A stretch of DNA of 6,415 nt from UCB3 sp964415605 (GTDB lineage Bacteria; Chloroflexota; Anaerolineae; Epilineales; Epilineaceae): positions 1 to 6,415 of the forward strand of contig CAYQBA010000226.1 in assembly GCA_964415605.1 (NCBI GenBank), in the 5' to 3' direction. The translations under genes and the position numbers were made by a program. The notes beneath the pieces are model-generated. The model was not told the DNA's origin. It saw only the letters and a program-made list of their open reading frames with translations, and searched no databases. Of the stretch, positions 1-5,592 are shown piece after piece. The first letter of the stretch is position 1. The number at the start of each line of letters is the position of its first letter.

Positions 1-2
1 CC

Positions 3-1418
3 GCGGCCGGGGCCGCCCTGGCCGCCGACGGGCTGACGGCGGCCACCGCCGCGCCCACCGCCAGGGCGGCAGCCCCCACCCCGGCGCCCGCCGACATCGC
101 CGAGCCGCTGCCCACCGTCCCGCTGCCCACCCCGCCGCCCGGCGGGCTCGTCGCGGCCCTGTCGCCGTCCGAGCGCGGCGTCGGGAGCTTCAGCGCCCAG
201 GACCGCCTGCCCGCCTACGGCGACCGCAACCTGCGCGTCGGGCGCTACGCCGGCAACGACTACCTCGGCGGCGTGCTGTTCCCGCTGACCAAGCTGCCCA
301 AGGGCTCGCGCGTCACGTTCGTCCAGCTCGAGCTGGCCGGCCTCTCCGGCAGCGAGCTCGCCGGCAGCGGCGACTTCACCGTCGAGATGCTCGACCCCGA
401 GGCCGCCGACGACTGGGTCAACCTGACCTACGCGACCCTCGACGGCGCCAGCGCCGCCCGGACCAACGTCGCGTGGCGGGTGCCGCGCGCCGACCTGGCG
501 CCGCGCCGCATCAACGTCCTGCAGTTCTCCGGCGCCGCGCTCGACCAGCTCATCCAGCGCCAGGCGCAGGGCAAGGTCGCCTTCCGCATCCGCGGCCCCG
601 CCGGCGCCGGCGACAACCTGTACACGTGGGACACCGGCTACGGCCAGGGCTTCGGCACCCGTCCCGTCCTGCGCGTCGTGTTCGTCCCGCCGCCCGCCAC
701 CGCCACGCCCGCCGCCGGCCCCGGCCAGCCCACCGCCCTGCCGCTGATCGTGTGGATCTCCGATCCCACGCCCGCGCCGACCACCACGCCGCTGCCGGCC
801 AGCGTGCCCGACGTCCTCAAGGGCCGGATCCTGTTCCTCAGCGACCGCTTCGGCCAGACCCGCCTCATGATCTACGACCCCGCCGACGGCCGCGTCGGCC
901 AGGTCACCCAGAGCTGGCCCTACACGGCTGCCCAGGTCGCCCAGCAGTCCGCCGCCGGCGTCAGCGTCCGCGTCGAGGGTCGCCCGTGCGGCGGCGAGAC
1001 CACCCACGTCGGCGGCCGCGAGGTCCTGGTCGACCCCGACGACCCCGCCCGCACCTGCGCCCAGCTCATCATCACCGGCCCCGGCGACGCCCCGGCGCGC
1101 GAGCTGACCCAGAACGGCTACATCCACTACGACCCCGCCGTGTCGCCCGACGGCCAGTGGATCACCTACGTGTCCACGCTGCACGGCGGCGACGACATCT
1201 TCAAGATCCAGCCCGACGGCAAGCACAACACCCGCCTGACCCAGAACGTCTGGGAATGGGACAAGCACCCGTCGTGGTCGCCCGACGGCGCCCGGATCGT
1301 CTTCTGGAGCAACCGCGACGGCCGCAAGCAGCTCTACATCATGAACGCCGACGGCACCGACGTGCGCAACATCAGCGGCAACGCGTTCAACGACTGGGAT
1401 CCCGTCTGGGTGAAGTAG
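3..1418 (+). CDS. 5'-truncated surface protein: DNRLRE-like domain plus TolB/PD40 propeller repeats
   Basis: The frame is open from the first complete codon at position 3 to a TAG at 1416-1418, giving 471 visible residues with the true start off the left edge. The GTG at 273 is internal and would cut a domain. Residues about 1-58 are Ala/Pro/Thr-rich, like an extracellular linker. Residues about 62-228 resemble the DNRLRE (CBM96-like) beta-sandwich, with DRNLRVG at 74-80 followed by LPKGSRVTFVQLEL. A second Pro/Thr linker covers about 229-272. From about 274 there are WD40-like PD40 repeats of the TolB type: GRILFLSDR near 274, AVSPDGQWITYVS near 379 and PSWSPDGARIVFWSNRDG near 423. An insert carries two cysteines (C329 and C352) that could form a disulphide if the protein is exported. 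The likely role is binding at the cell surface or in the matrix. The missing N-terminus could hold a signal peptide, a membrane anchor or a kinase domain; its function is unknown. Confidence 0.85.
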   Translation, partial: AAGAALAADGLTAATAAPTARAAAPTPAPADIAEPLPTVPLPTPPPGGLVAALSPSERGVGSFSAQDRLPAYGDRNLRVGRYAGNDYLGGVLFPLTKLPKGSRVTFVQLELAGLSGSELAGSGDFTVEMLDPEAADDWVNLTYATLDGASAARTNVAWRVPRADLAPRRINVLQFSGAALDQLIQRQAQGKVAFRIRGPAGAGDNLYTWDTGYGQGFGTRPVLRVVFVPPPATATPAAGPGQPTALPLIVWISDPTPAPTTTPLPASVPDVLKGRILFLSDRFGQTRLMIYDPADGRVGQVTQSWPYTAAQVAQQSAAGVSVRVEGRPCGGETTHVGGREVLVDPDDPARTCAQLIITGPGDAPARELTQNGYIHYDPAVSPDGQWITYVSTLHGGDDIFKIQPDGKHNTRLTQNVWEWDKHPSWSPDGARIVFWSNRDGRKQLYIMNADGTDVRNISGNAFNDWDPVWVK

Positions 1419-1451
1419 CCGTTCCCCACCATGCCCACCGTCATCCCCTTC

Positions 1452-1456
1452 AGGAG
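1452..1456 (+). promoter_or_regulatory. Ribosome binding site that sets the epimerase start
   Basis: AGGAG lies 10 nt before the ATG at 1467. The earlier in-frame ATG at 1431 has no Shine-Dalgarno match and would add 12 residues ahead of the MRILVTGG Rossmann strand, where this family normally begins. Confidence 0.7.
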
Positions 1457-1466
1457 AACCACCCCC

Positions 1467-2402
1467 ATGCGCATCCTCGTCACCGGCGGCGCCGGCTTCA
1501 TCGGGTCGCACATCGTCGACGACCTCGTCGCGGCCGGCCACGACGTCGCCGTCGTCGACAACCTCGCCAACGGCCGGCGCGCCAACGTCCATCCCGCCGC
1601 CCGGCTGCACCTGCTCGACATCCGCGACGCCGGCCTCGACGCCATCGTCACGCGCGAGCGGCCCGAGGTGATCGTGCACCTCGCCGCGCAGGTCGACGTC
1701 CGCAAGTCCACCGCCGAGCCCATCCACGACGCCGAGGTCAACCTCCTGGGCAGCCTCAACCTCGTGCAGAGCGCTCGGCGCCACGGCGTCCGCAAGATCG
1801 TCTACGCCAGCACCGCCGCCGTCTACGGCGAGCCCGACTACCTGCCGGTCGACGAGGACCACCCCATCCGCCCGCTGTGCGAGTACGGCGCGTCCAAGCA
1901 CACCGTCGAGCACTACCTCCACATGAACGCCGTCAACCACGACCTCGACTACACGGTGCTGCGCTACCCCAACGTGTACGGCCCGCGCCAGGACCCCCAC
2001 GGCGAGGCCGGCGTGGTGGCCATCTTCACCGGCAAGATGCTGCGCGGCGAGACGTGCGTCATCAACGGCGACGGCAACCAGGCGCGCGATTTCCTGTTCG
2101 TCGGCGACATCGCCCGCGCCAACCGCATGGTGCTCGGCGCGGCCGGGTCGCGGGCCATCGTCAACCTCGGCACGGGCGTGGCCACCACCATCAACCAGCT
2201 CTTCGAGCACCTCGCGCTGGCCACCGGCTACGCCCGGCCCGCCGTCTACGGCCCGGCCAAGCTCGGCGAGACGTACCGCATCTACCACGCCGTCCAGCGC
2301 GCCGCCGACACGCTCGGCTGGCGCCCCGAGGTCACGCTCGACGCCGGCCTGGCCGCGACCGTCGCCTACTTCGCCGAGCACGGCGCCGCCGCGCGGGCGT
2401 GA
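1467..2402 (+). CDS. NAD-dependent sugar-nucleotide epimerase/dehydratase, GalE-like (extended SDR)
   Basis: A 311-residue cytosolic enzyme of the extended short-chain dehydrogenase family. The N-terminal Rossmann fold shows GGAGFIG at residues 7-13 and an acidic residue (D31) ending the second strand, as expected for NAD ribose binding. HLAAQ sits at 71-75, the catalytic Ser/Thr segment STAAVYG at 115-121, and the catalytic pair Y140/K144 in YGASK. RYPNVYGPRQDP and QARDFLFVGDIARA are typical of UDP-glucose 4-epimerases and close relatives, and the length matches that group. It would interconvert or modify an NDP-sugar, most likely UDP-glucose/UDP-galactose or the N-acetyl or uronic acid forms. 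Motifs alone do not fix the substrate, so no symbol is given. It heads the polysaccharide gene run, and the heptose kinase starts 16 nt after its stop. Action on a GDP-heptose is a possible alternative because of that neighbour. Confidence 0.93.
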   Translation: MRILVTGGAGFIGSHIVDDLVAAGHDVAVVDNLANGRRANVHPAARLHLLDIRDAGLDAIVTRERPEVIVHLAAQVDVRKSTAEPIHDAEVNLLGSLNLVQSARRHGVRKIVYASTAAVYGEPDYLPVDEDHPIRPLCEYGASKHTVEHYLHMNAVNHDLDYTVLRYPNVYGPRQDPHGEAGVVAIFTGKMLRGETCVINGDGNQARDFLFVGDIARANRMVLGAAGSRAIVNLGTGVATTINQLFEHLALATGYARPAVYGPAKLGETYRIYHAVQRAADTLGWRPEVTLDAGLAATVAYFAEHGAAARA

Positions 2403-2418
2403 CGGGCCGGGAGCCGGC

Positions 2419-3396
2419 ATGATCATCGCCCAGGCGCCGCTGCGCGTCAGCTTTCTCGGGGGCGGCACCGACTTCCCGGGCTTCTACGCCGCCGAGCCCG
2501 GCCACGTGCTCGGCGCCACCATCGACAAGTACATCTTCGTCATCCTCAAGCCGCGCTTCGACCGCCACATCCGCGTCGGCTACACCCGCACCGAGCTCGT
2601 CGACGACGTGCGCGCCGTCGAGCACGACCTCGTGCGCGAGGCGATGCGCCTGACCGGCCTGGGGCCCGGTGTCGAGATCGCCACCATGGCCGACATCCCG
2701 TCGGAAGGGTCCGGCCTCGGCTCGTCGAGCGCCGTCACCGTGGCGCTCGTCCACGCCATGTGGAGCCAGCTCGGGCACCTGCCGACGCGCGAGGAGCTCG
2801 CCCAGGCGGCGTGCGAGATCGAGATCCGCCGCTTGGGCCGGCCCATCGGGGTGCAGGACCAGTACGCCTCGGCGTATGGCGGCGTGCGGTTCATGACGTT
2901 CGGCCCGGACGGCGTGACCGTCGAGCCCGCCGGCATCGACCGGGCCGGCGCGCGGCGGCTCGAGGAGCGGCTGATGCTGTTCTTCACCGGCGTCACGCGC
3001 CGTTCGGGCTCGGTGCTGGCCGAGCAGGAGGCCCACATCGAGGACCGCCGCCCGGTGCTGCGCGCCATGGCCGCCCAGGCCCGCGACGGCCGCGACGCCC
3101 TCGTCGCCGGCCGGCTCGACGACCTCGGCGACCTCATGCACGCCGGCTGGGAGCTCAAGCGCCGGCTCGCCAGCCGCATCACCAACCCGGCCATCGACGA
3201 CCTCTACGCCACGGCCCGCCGGGCGGGGGCCATCGGCGGCAAGATCGCGGGGGCGGGCGGGGGCGGGTTCCTCCTGCTCTATTGCCCGCCCGAGCACCAG
3301 CAGGCGGTCCGCGCGGCGCTGCACGGCCTGGCCGAGCTGGAGTTCAACCTGACGCACGAGGGCTCGCTCATCGTGCTGCACCACCGGTGGCGGTGA
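2419..3396 (+). CDS. hddA: D-glycero-D-manno-heptose 7-phosphate kinase-type GHMP kinase
   Basis: A 325-residue cytosolic GHMP-family kinase. HddA enzymes phosphorylate C1 of D-glycero-alpha-D-manno-heptose 7-phosphate on the route to GDP-heptose. The start is the ATG at 2419, with CGGGAG ending 5 nt upstream. APLRVSFLGGGTDFPGFY at residues 6-23 is the characteristic HddA/L-fucose-kinase-type N-terminus. The ATP-binding GHMP motif is IPSEGSGLGSSSA at 93-105, and the C-terminal motif GGKIAGAGGGGF is at 273-284. GRPIGVQDQYASAYGG in the middle is also family-typical. Length is normal and all three motifs are intact. A SIS-type phosphoheptose isomerase about 2.2 kb downstream supports the heptose assignment. 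A kinase for another sugar such as fucose cannot be excluded. The ligase-type gene begins 4 nt after its stop, which suggests translational coupling. Confidence 0.88.
   Translation: MIIAQAPLRVSFLGGGTDFPGFYAAEPGHVLGATIDKYIFVILKPRFDRHIRVGYTRTELVDDVRAVEHDLVREAMRLTGLGPGVEIATMADIPSEGSGLGSSSAVTVALVHAMWSQLGHLPTREELAQAACEIEIRRLGRPIGVQDQYASAYGGVRFMTFGPDGVTVEPAGIDRAGARRLEERLMLFFTGVTRRSGSVLAEQEAHIEDRRPVLRAMAAQARDGRDALVAGRLDDLGDLMHAGWELKRRLASRITNPAIDDLYATARRAGAIGGKIAGAGGGGFLLLYCPPEHQQAVRAALHGLAELEFNLTHEGSLIVLHHRWR
3249..3267 (+). other. Putative G-quadruplex motif inside the kinase gene
   Basis: Four G-runs of 5, 3, 5 and 3 bases are separated by single cytosines on the coding strand. This matches the strictest G3+N1 quadruplex pattern. 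It overlaps the codons for the Gly-rich GHMP motif 3 (GAGGGG), so it may be only a by-product of GGN codons in a GC-rich genome. Confidence 0.5.
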
Positions 3397-3400
3397 GCCG

Positions 3401-4822
3401 GTGCTGGCCCGCCTCGAGCCGCTCCTCGTCCTCTTGGCCCTGCCGCCGCTCGTCCTGCGCGAGCGCTTCCCGCCATGGGCGCAGGCGCTGGCGCTGGGCT
3501 GGCTCGCGCTGCCGTGGCTGGCCCGGCGGGTGCGGACGGGGCGCTGGGTGGTGCCGACCGTGCTCGACCCCGTGGCGGTGGCGCTCCTGGCCACGCTGCC
3601 CGGCGCCATCCACGCCGCCACGCTGAGCGTCCCGGACGTCGGGCTGGCCGCTGCCGTGTCGCGCGCCGAGAGCCTGGTGTTCGCCCTGGCCGTGGCCTAT
3701 GCCGCCGCCAACTGGGTGCGCACCCCCCGGCGCGCCTGGCTGGCCGCCGGGGGCTTCCTGCTGGCGTCGCTCGCGCTCGTCGCGTTCGGCCTGGTCGCCA
3801 TCGACTGGCTGCCGAAGTATCCCGCGCTCGTCCCCGTCCTGGACCGCCTGCCGCGCCTGGTCGGCGCCGTGCCGCACGCCATGCTGCCGACCTATGGCGA
3901 GGCCGCCGAGGTCACCATCCACCCCAACTCCGTGGCGGCGCTGGCGATCCTGTTCGTCCCGCTGGCCGTCGCGTGCCTGGCGGCGACGCGCGGGGCGGGA
4001 CCGGCGAATCCGGCGGATCCGGCATCGGATCCGGCCGGGCCGATCGACGGGTCCCCGCCGCGACCGACGCGCTGGTCGTTCCCGCCCCCGCGCTGGCTGC
4101 GGCCGCTGGCGGCCGTGGCGCTGGCCGCCAACGTGCCGTTCGTCATTCTCACGCAGTCCCGCGGCGCGTGGCTCGGCCTGGCCGGGGCCGGGCTCGGCCT
4201 GGCGGCGGTGCGCTGGCGGCCCGTGCGCGCCGCCCTTGCCGGCGCCGGCGCTACCGCCGCCGTGCTCGCGCTGGCCGTCGGACCCGCGCAGCTCGTGGCC
4301 CGCGTGGCCGCCAGCGGCCTGCCGGGTGCCGAGAGCGCGGGCGGGCGGCTGCGGCTGTGGCAGGAGGCGCTGGCCCTCGTCCACGCGCACCCCGTGTGGG
4401 GCATCGGGCTCAACACGTTCGTCGCCGTGCACGGCCGACGGCCGGAGTACGGCGGGGCGTTCGTCTACCAGGGCGCCCCGCACGCCCACAACACCCTGCT
4501 GCAGGCGGCGCTGGACTACGGCATCCCCGGCTTCGTCGCGGTGGTCGGGCTGTACGCGGCGCTGGCCGTGGCGGCCTGGCGGGCGCATCGCCGGCTGGCG
4601 GGCACGCCGCTGGCGGCGGTGATCGTCGGTCTGGCCTGCGGCCTGCTGGCCCATGCGGTGCACGGCCTCGTCGACGCCGTGGCCATCGGCGGCAAGATCG
4701 GCTTCGTGCCGTGGGCGCTGGCCGGCGCGCTGGCGGGCATCCGCGCGCGGGCGCACCGGTGGGCGGGAGAGGCTAAGACATCCAGGATCGCCCGAGATAC
4801 CACCCACCGGAGCCGCCCATGA
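3401..4822 (+). CDS. O-antigen ligase / Wzy polymerase-type polytopic membrane protein
   Basis: A 473-residue protein with about 11-13 hydrophobic segments. Proteins of this family (Wzy_C/WaaL-like) join or polymerise lipid-linked glycans on the outer face of the cytoplasmic membrane. Family signatures are present: IHPNSVA at about 173-179, LTQSRGAWLGL at about 250-260 with R254, GGRLRLWQEAL at about 314-324, HPVWGIGLNTF at 330-340, and PHAHNTLLQAALDYGIPGF at 360-378. The His-rich HAHN segment corresponds to the loop holding the essential histidine in WaaL-type ligases. The start is GTG at 3401, 4 nt after the kinase stop, with only a weak GGTGAG upstream, so it is probably translated by coupling. 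A Pro/Asp-rich loop at about 198-230 carries short in-frame repeats. The family covers ligases, polymerases and protein glycosyltransferases, and sequence alone does not separate them here. Its stop overlaps the next start as ATGA. Confidence 0.88.
   Translation: MLARLEPLLVLLALPPLVLRERFPPWAQALALGWLALPWLARRVRTGRWVVPTVLDPVAVALLATLPGAIHAATLSVPDVGLAAAVSRAESLVFALAVAYAAANWVRTPRRAWLAAGGFLLASLALVAFGLVAIDWLPKYPALVPVLDRLPRLVGAVPHAMLPTYGEAAEVTIHPNSVAALAILFVPLAVACLAATRGAGPANPADPASDPAGPIDGSPPRPTRWSFPPPRWLRPLAAVALAANVPFVILTQSRGAWLGLAGAGLGLAAVRWRPVRAALAGAGATAAVLALAVGPAQLVARVAASGLPGAESAGGRLRLWQEALALVHAHPVWGIGLNTFVAVHGRRPEYGGAFVYQGAPHAHNTLLQAALDYGIPGFVAVVGLYAALAVAAWRAHRRLAGTPLAAVIVGLACGLLAHAVHGLVDAVAIGGKIGFVPWALAGALAGIRARAHRWAGEAKTSRIARDTTHRSRP
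4005..4034 (+). repeat. Short in-frame repeat in a loop of the ligase-type protein
   Basis: CGAATCCGG (4005), CGGATCCGG (4014) and CGGATCCGG (4026) are spaced 9 and 12 nt apart, keeping the frame. They encode Ala-Asn/Asp-Pro units at about residues 202-212, between predicted membrane segments. The unit is itself nearly palindromic. The arrangement looks like a small slippage-type expansion in a tolerant loop. Confidence 0.6.
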
Positions 4823-5211
4823 CCGCCGTTCTGAAGCTCGAGGAGCTCGGCCTGTTCGGCCTGTCGGTCCTCCTCTTCGCCCAACTGCCGTACGCGGGGT
4901 GGATCTACGTCCTCTTGATCCTCGCCCCCGATCTCGGCATGCTCGGCTACCTCGCGGGGCCGCGGATCGGCGCCGCCACGTACAACCTGACCCACCACAA
5001 GGGCCTCGCGGTCGCCCTCTACGCCATCGGCGCCCTCGCGCCCGCGCCGCCCCTGGCGCTCGCCGGCGTCATCATGCTCGGGCACGCCAGCCTGGACCGC
5101 GTCTTCGGCTACGGCCTGAAGTACGGCGACGCCTTCCGGCACACCCACCTCGGCTGGATCGGCCGCGGGGCCGACCGGCCGGCGGCCGACGATGCAAGCG
5201 CGCCCGCGTGA
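4819..5211 (+). CDS. DUF4260 family small membrane protein
   Basis: A 130-residue protein with three or four hydrophobic stretches (about 12-36, 39-56, 62-75 and 78-90), expected to sit in the cytoplasmic membrane. The conserved DUF4260 pattern is visible: LAPDLGMLGYLAGPR at 35-49 followed by a Tyr-Asn at 55-56, GHASLDRVFGYGLKY at 88-102, and FRHTHLG at 106-112. The recurring His/Asp residues (D38, H59, H89, D93, H108, H110) may be functional, but I know of no experimentally assigned role for the family. CGGAG lies 6 nt upstream of the ATG. The ATG overlaps the ligase stop (ATGA), so it should be cotranslated with the glycan gene run. The last 15 or so residues are Ala/Asp/Pro-rich and look like a disordered tail. 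The family assignment is confident; the function is unknown. Confidence 0.85.
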   Translation: MTAVLKLEELGLFGLSVLLFAQLPYAGWIYVLLILAPDLGMLGYLAGPRIGAATYNLTHHKGLAVALYAIGALAPAPPLALAGVIMLGHASLDRVFGYGLKYGDAFRHTHLGWIGRGADRPAADDASAPA

Positions 5212-5285
5212 CGGCATCGACAACACGCTGAGGGCCTGGCGGCGGGGGAGGCCCCCCCAACCGCCCGATAACGGGGGGAACTCTC

Positions 5286-5360
5286 TTGGCCGCCTCATGC
5301 AAGATGTCGGAACAAGTCGCTTGGCCGACGATTCGCGCAAGTCCATCTCCTTGGCCGACG
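5286..5360 (+). repeat. Three spaced copies of CTTGGCCG in the element core
   Basis: CTTGGCCG occurs at 5286, 5320 and 5350, spaced 34 and 30 nt apart. The last two copies extend to CTTGGCCGACG. The first two are each followed by a CAAG within about 22 nt, which could pair with CTTG. The copies begin at the inner edge of the left arm. Confidence 0.6.
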
Positions 5361-5400
5361 CACGTTGCCCGATGGCTCACATGCCACCCGCCAGAGAGTT

Positions 5401-5418
5401 CCCCCCATTATTGGGGGG
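5401..5418. other. Strong hairpin C6-ATTATT-G6 in the right arm
   Basis: Six C and six G flank a six-base ATTATT loop. Another G6 run at 5422-5427 followed by CCC and CCCCC (5433-5437) could form competing stems. There is no T-tract, so it is not a classical intrinsic terminator, although it could still impede RNA polymerase after the upstream operon. Confidence 0.5.
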
Positions 5419-5478
5419 TTAGGGGGGCCCATCCCCCACCCGCCCACCAAGCTGACACGGTCGACCGCGTCCGCCGCC

Positions 5479-5493
5479 GACCCGTGACGGGTC
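5479..5493. promoter_or_regulatory. Perfect palindrome, possible operator
   Basis: GACCCG-TGA-CGGGTC has 6-bp arms and a 3-nt centre. It overlaps a second dyad, GTGAC-GG-GTCAC (5484-5495). It lies about 40 bp upstream of the proposed -10 element, which would suit an activator or repressor site. No regulator is identified. Confidence 0.3.
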
Positions 5494-5531
5494 ACCGATG
5501 GGGTGAGAAGACCCTCCTCCCCCGCCCCGGC

Positions 5532-5540
5532 TGGTATCAT
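5532..5540 (+). promoter_or_regulatory. Possible extended -10 promoter for the isomerase gene
   Basis: TGGTATCAT fits an extended -10 (TGn followed by TATCAT, one mismatch to TATAAT). It stands out as a T/A-containing island among C-runs, 52 nt before the ATG at 5593. I see no clear -35 hexamer, which an extended -10 can tolerate. Confidence 0.35.
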
Positions 5541-5582
5541 TGCCCCCCGCGCGGCGCCCCCATCGGCCCCCCACGCCCCCAC

Positions 5583-5586
5583 GAGG
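5583..5586 (+). promoter_or_regulatory. Ribosome binding site that sets the isomerase start
   Basis: GAGG lies 6 nt before the ATG at 5593. The in-frame GTG at 5503 would add a 30-residue Pro/Ala/Arg tract absent from the family and would place the start ahead of the promoter-like element. Confidence 0.6.
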
Positions 5587-5592
5587 CCACCC

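Larger units (their letters stand above)
5241..5440. mobile_element. MITE-like element with about 50-bp imperfect terminal inverted repeats
   Basis: The left arm 5241-5290 and the reverse complement of the right arm 5390-5440 align with about 44 matches in 52 columns (5 mismatches and 3 gap positions, counted by hand). The arms share the block GGGGGGAACTCTCT and C/G-runs outside it. They enclose a 99-bp core (5291-5389) without a supported gene. Long terminal inverted repeats around a short non-coding core are the structure of a miniature inverted-repeat transposable element or a large REP-like palindrome. A single copy cannot prove mobility. The only flanking direct repeat I see is a 5-mer (GCTGA at 5227-5231 and 5451-5455), which is weak. 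It lies between the end of the glycan operon and the isomerase promoter, so it may also act as a transcription barrier. Confidence 0.55.
5212..5592. other. Intergenic region holding an inverted-repeat element and a promoter zone
   Basis: This 381-bp gap separates the DUF4260 gene from the phosphoheptose isomerase gene. It holds a roughly 200-bp inverted-repeat element (5241-5440), a 15-nt palindrome (5479-5493), and a possible extended -10 promoter (5532-5540). The element core is visibly less GC-rich than the flanking genes. I find no convincing gene here on either strand; the open frames that cross it are shadows. Confidence 0.7.

Noticed and set aside
273..275. GTG as the start of the first gene
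   Set aside because: The frame stays open back to position 3, and this start would remove the first strands of the DNRLRE-like domain.
1431..1433. ATG at 1431 as the epimerase start
   Set aside because: It has no ribosome binding site, and the 12 extra residues precede the usual family N-terminus. The ATG at 1467 has AGGAG upstream.
473..2422. + strand 649-codon frame spanning two genes
   Set aside because: It is an Arg/Pro/His-rich frame-shifted shadow of the DNRLRE/PD40 protein and the epimerase.
2332..3621. Long minus-strand open frame (429 codons) opposite the kinase gene
   Set aside because: It is a shadow of GC-rich codon bias. The translation is low-complexity Ala/Arg/Gly/Asp without motifs, while the + strand encodes an intact GHMP kinase.
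3368..4807. Minus-strand frame of 479 codons opposite the ligase gene
   Set aside because: The composition is Arg/Gln/Gly/His-rich without hydrophobic segments or motifs. The + strand frame has clear O-antigen ligase signatures.
5286..5389. CRISPR-like array from the spaced CTTGGCCG copies
   Set aside because: The repeat unit is only 8-11 nt, spacing is uneven (34 and 30), there are three copies, and there are no cas genes.
5227..5455. GCTGA direct repeat flanking the inverted-repeat element as a target-site duplication
   Set aside because: It is a 5-mer set several bases outside the arm ends and not exactly adjacent on either side, so it is likely chance.
5458..5467. Palindrome CGGTCGACCG
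   Set aside because: Ten-base GC palindromes are expected often at this composition, and no paired site or clear promoter position supports it.
5503..5505. GTG at 5503 as the isomerase start
   Set aside because: It adds a non-conserved Pro/Ala/Arg tract and lies upstream of the promoter-like element. The ATG at 5593 has a ribosome binding site.
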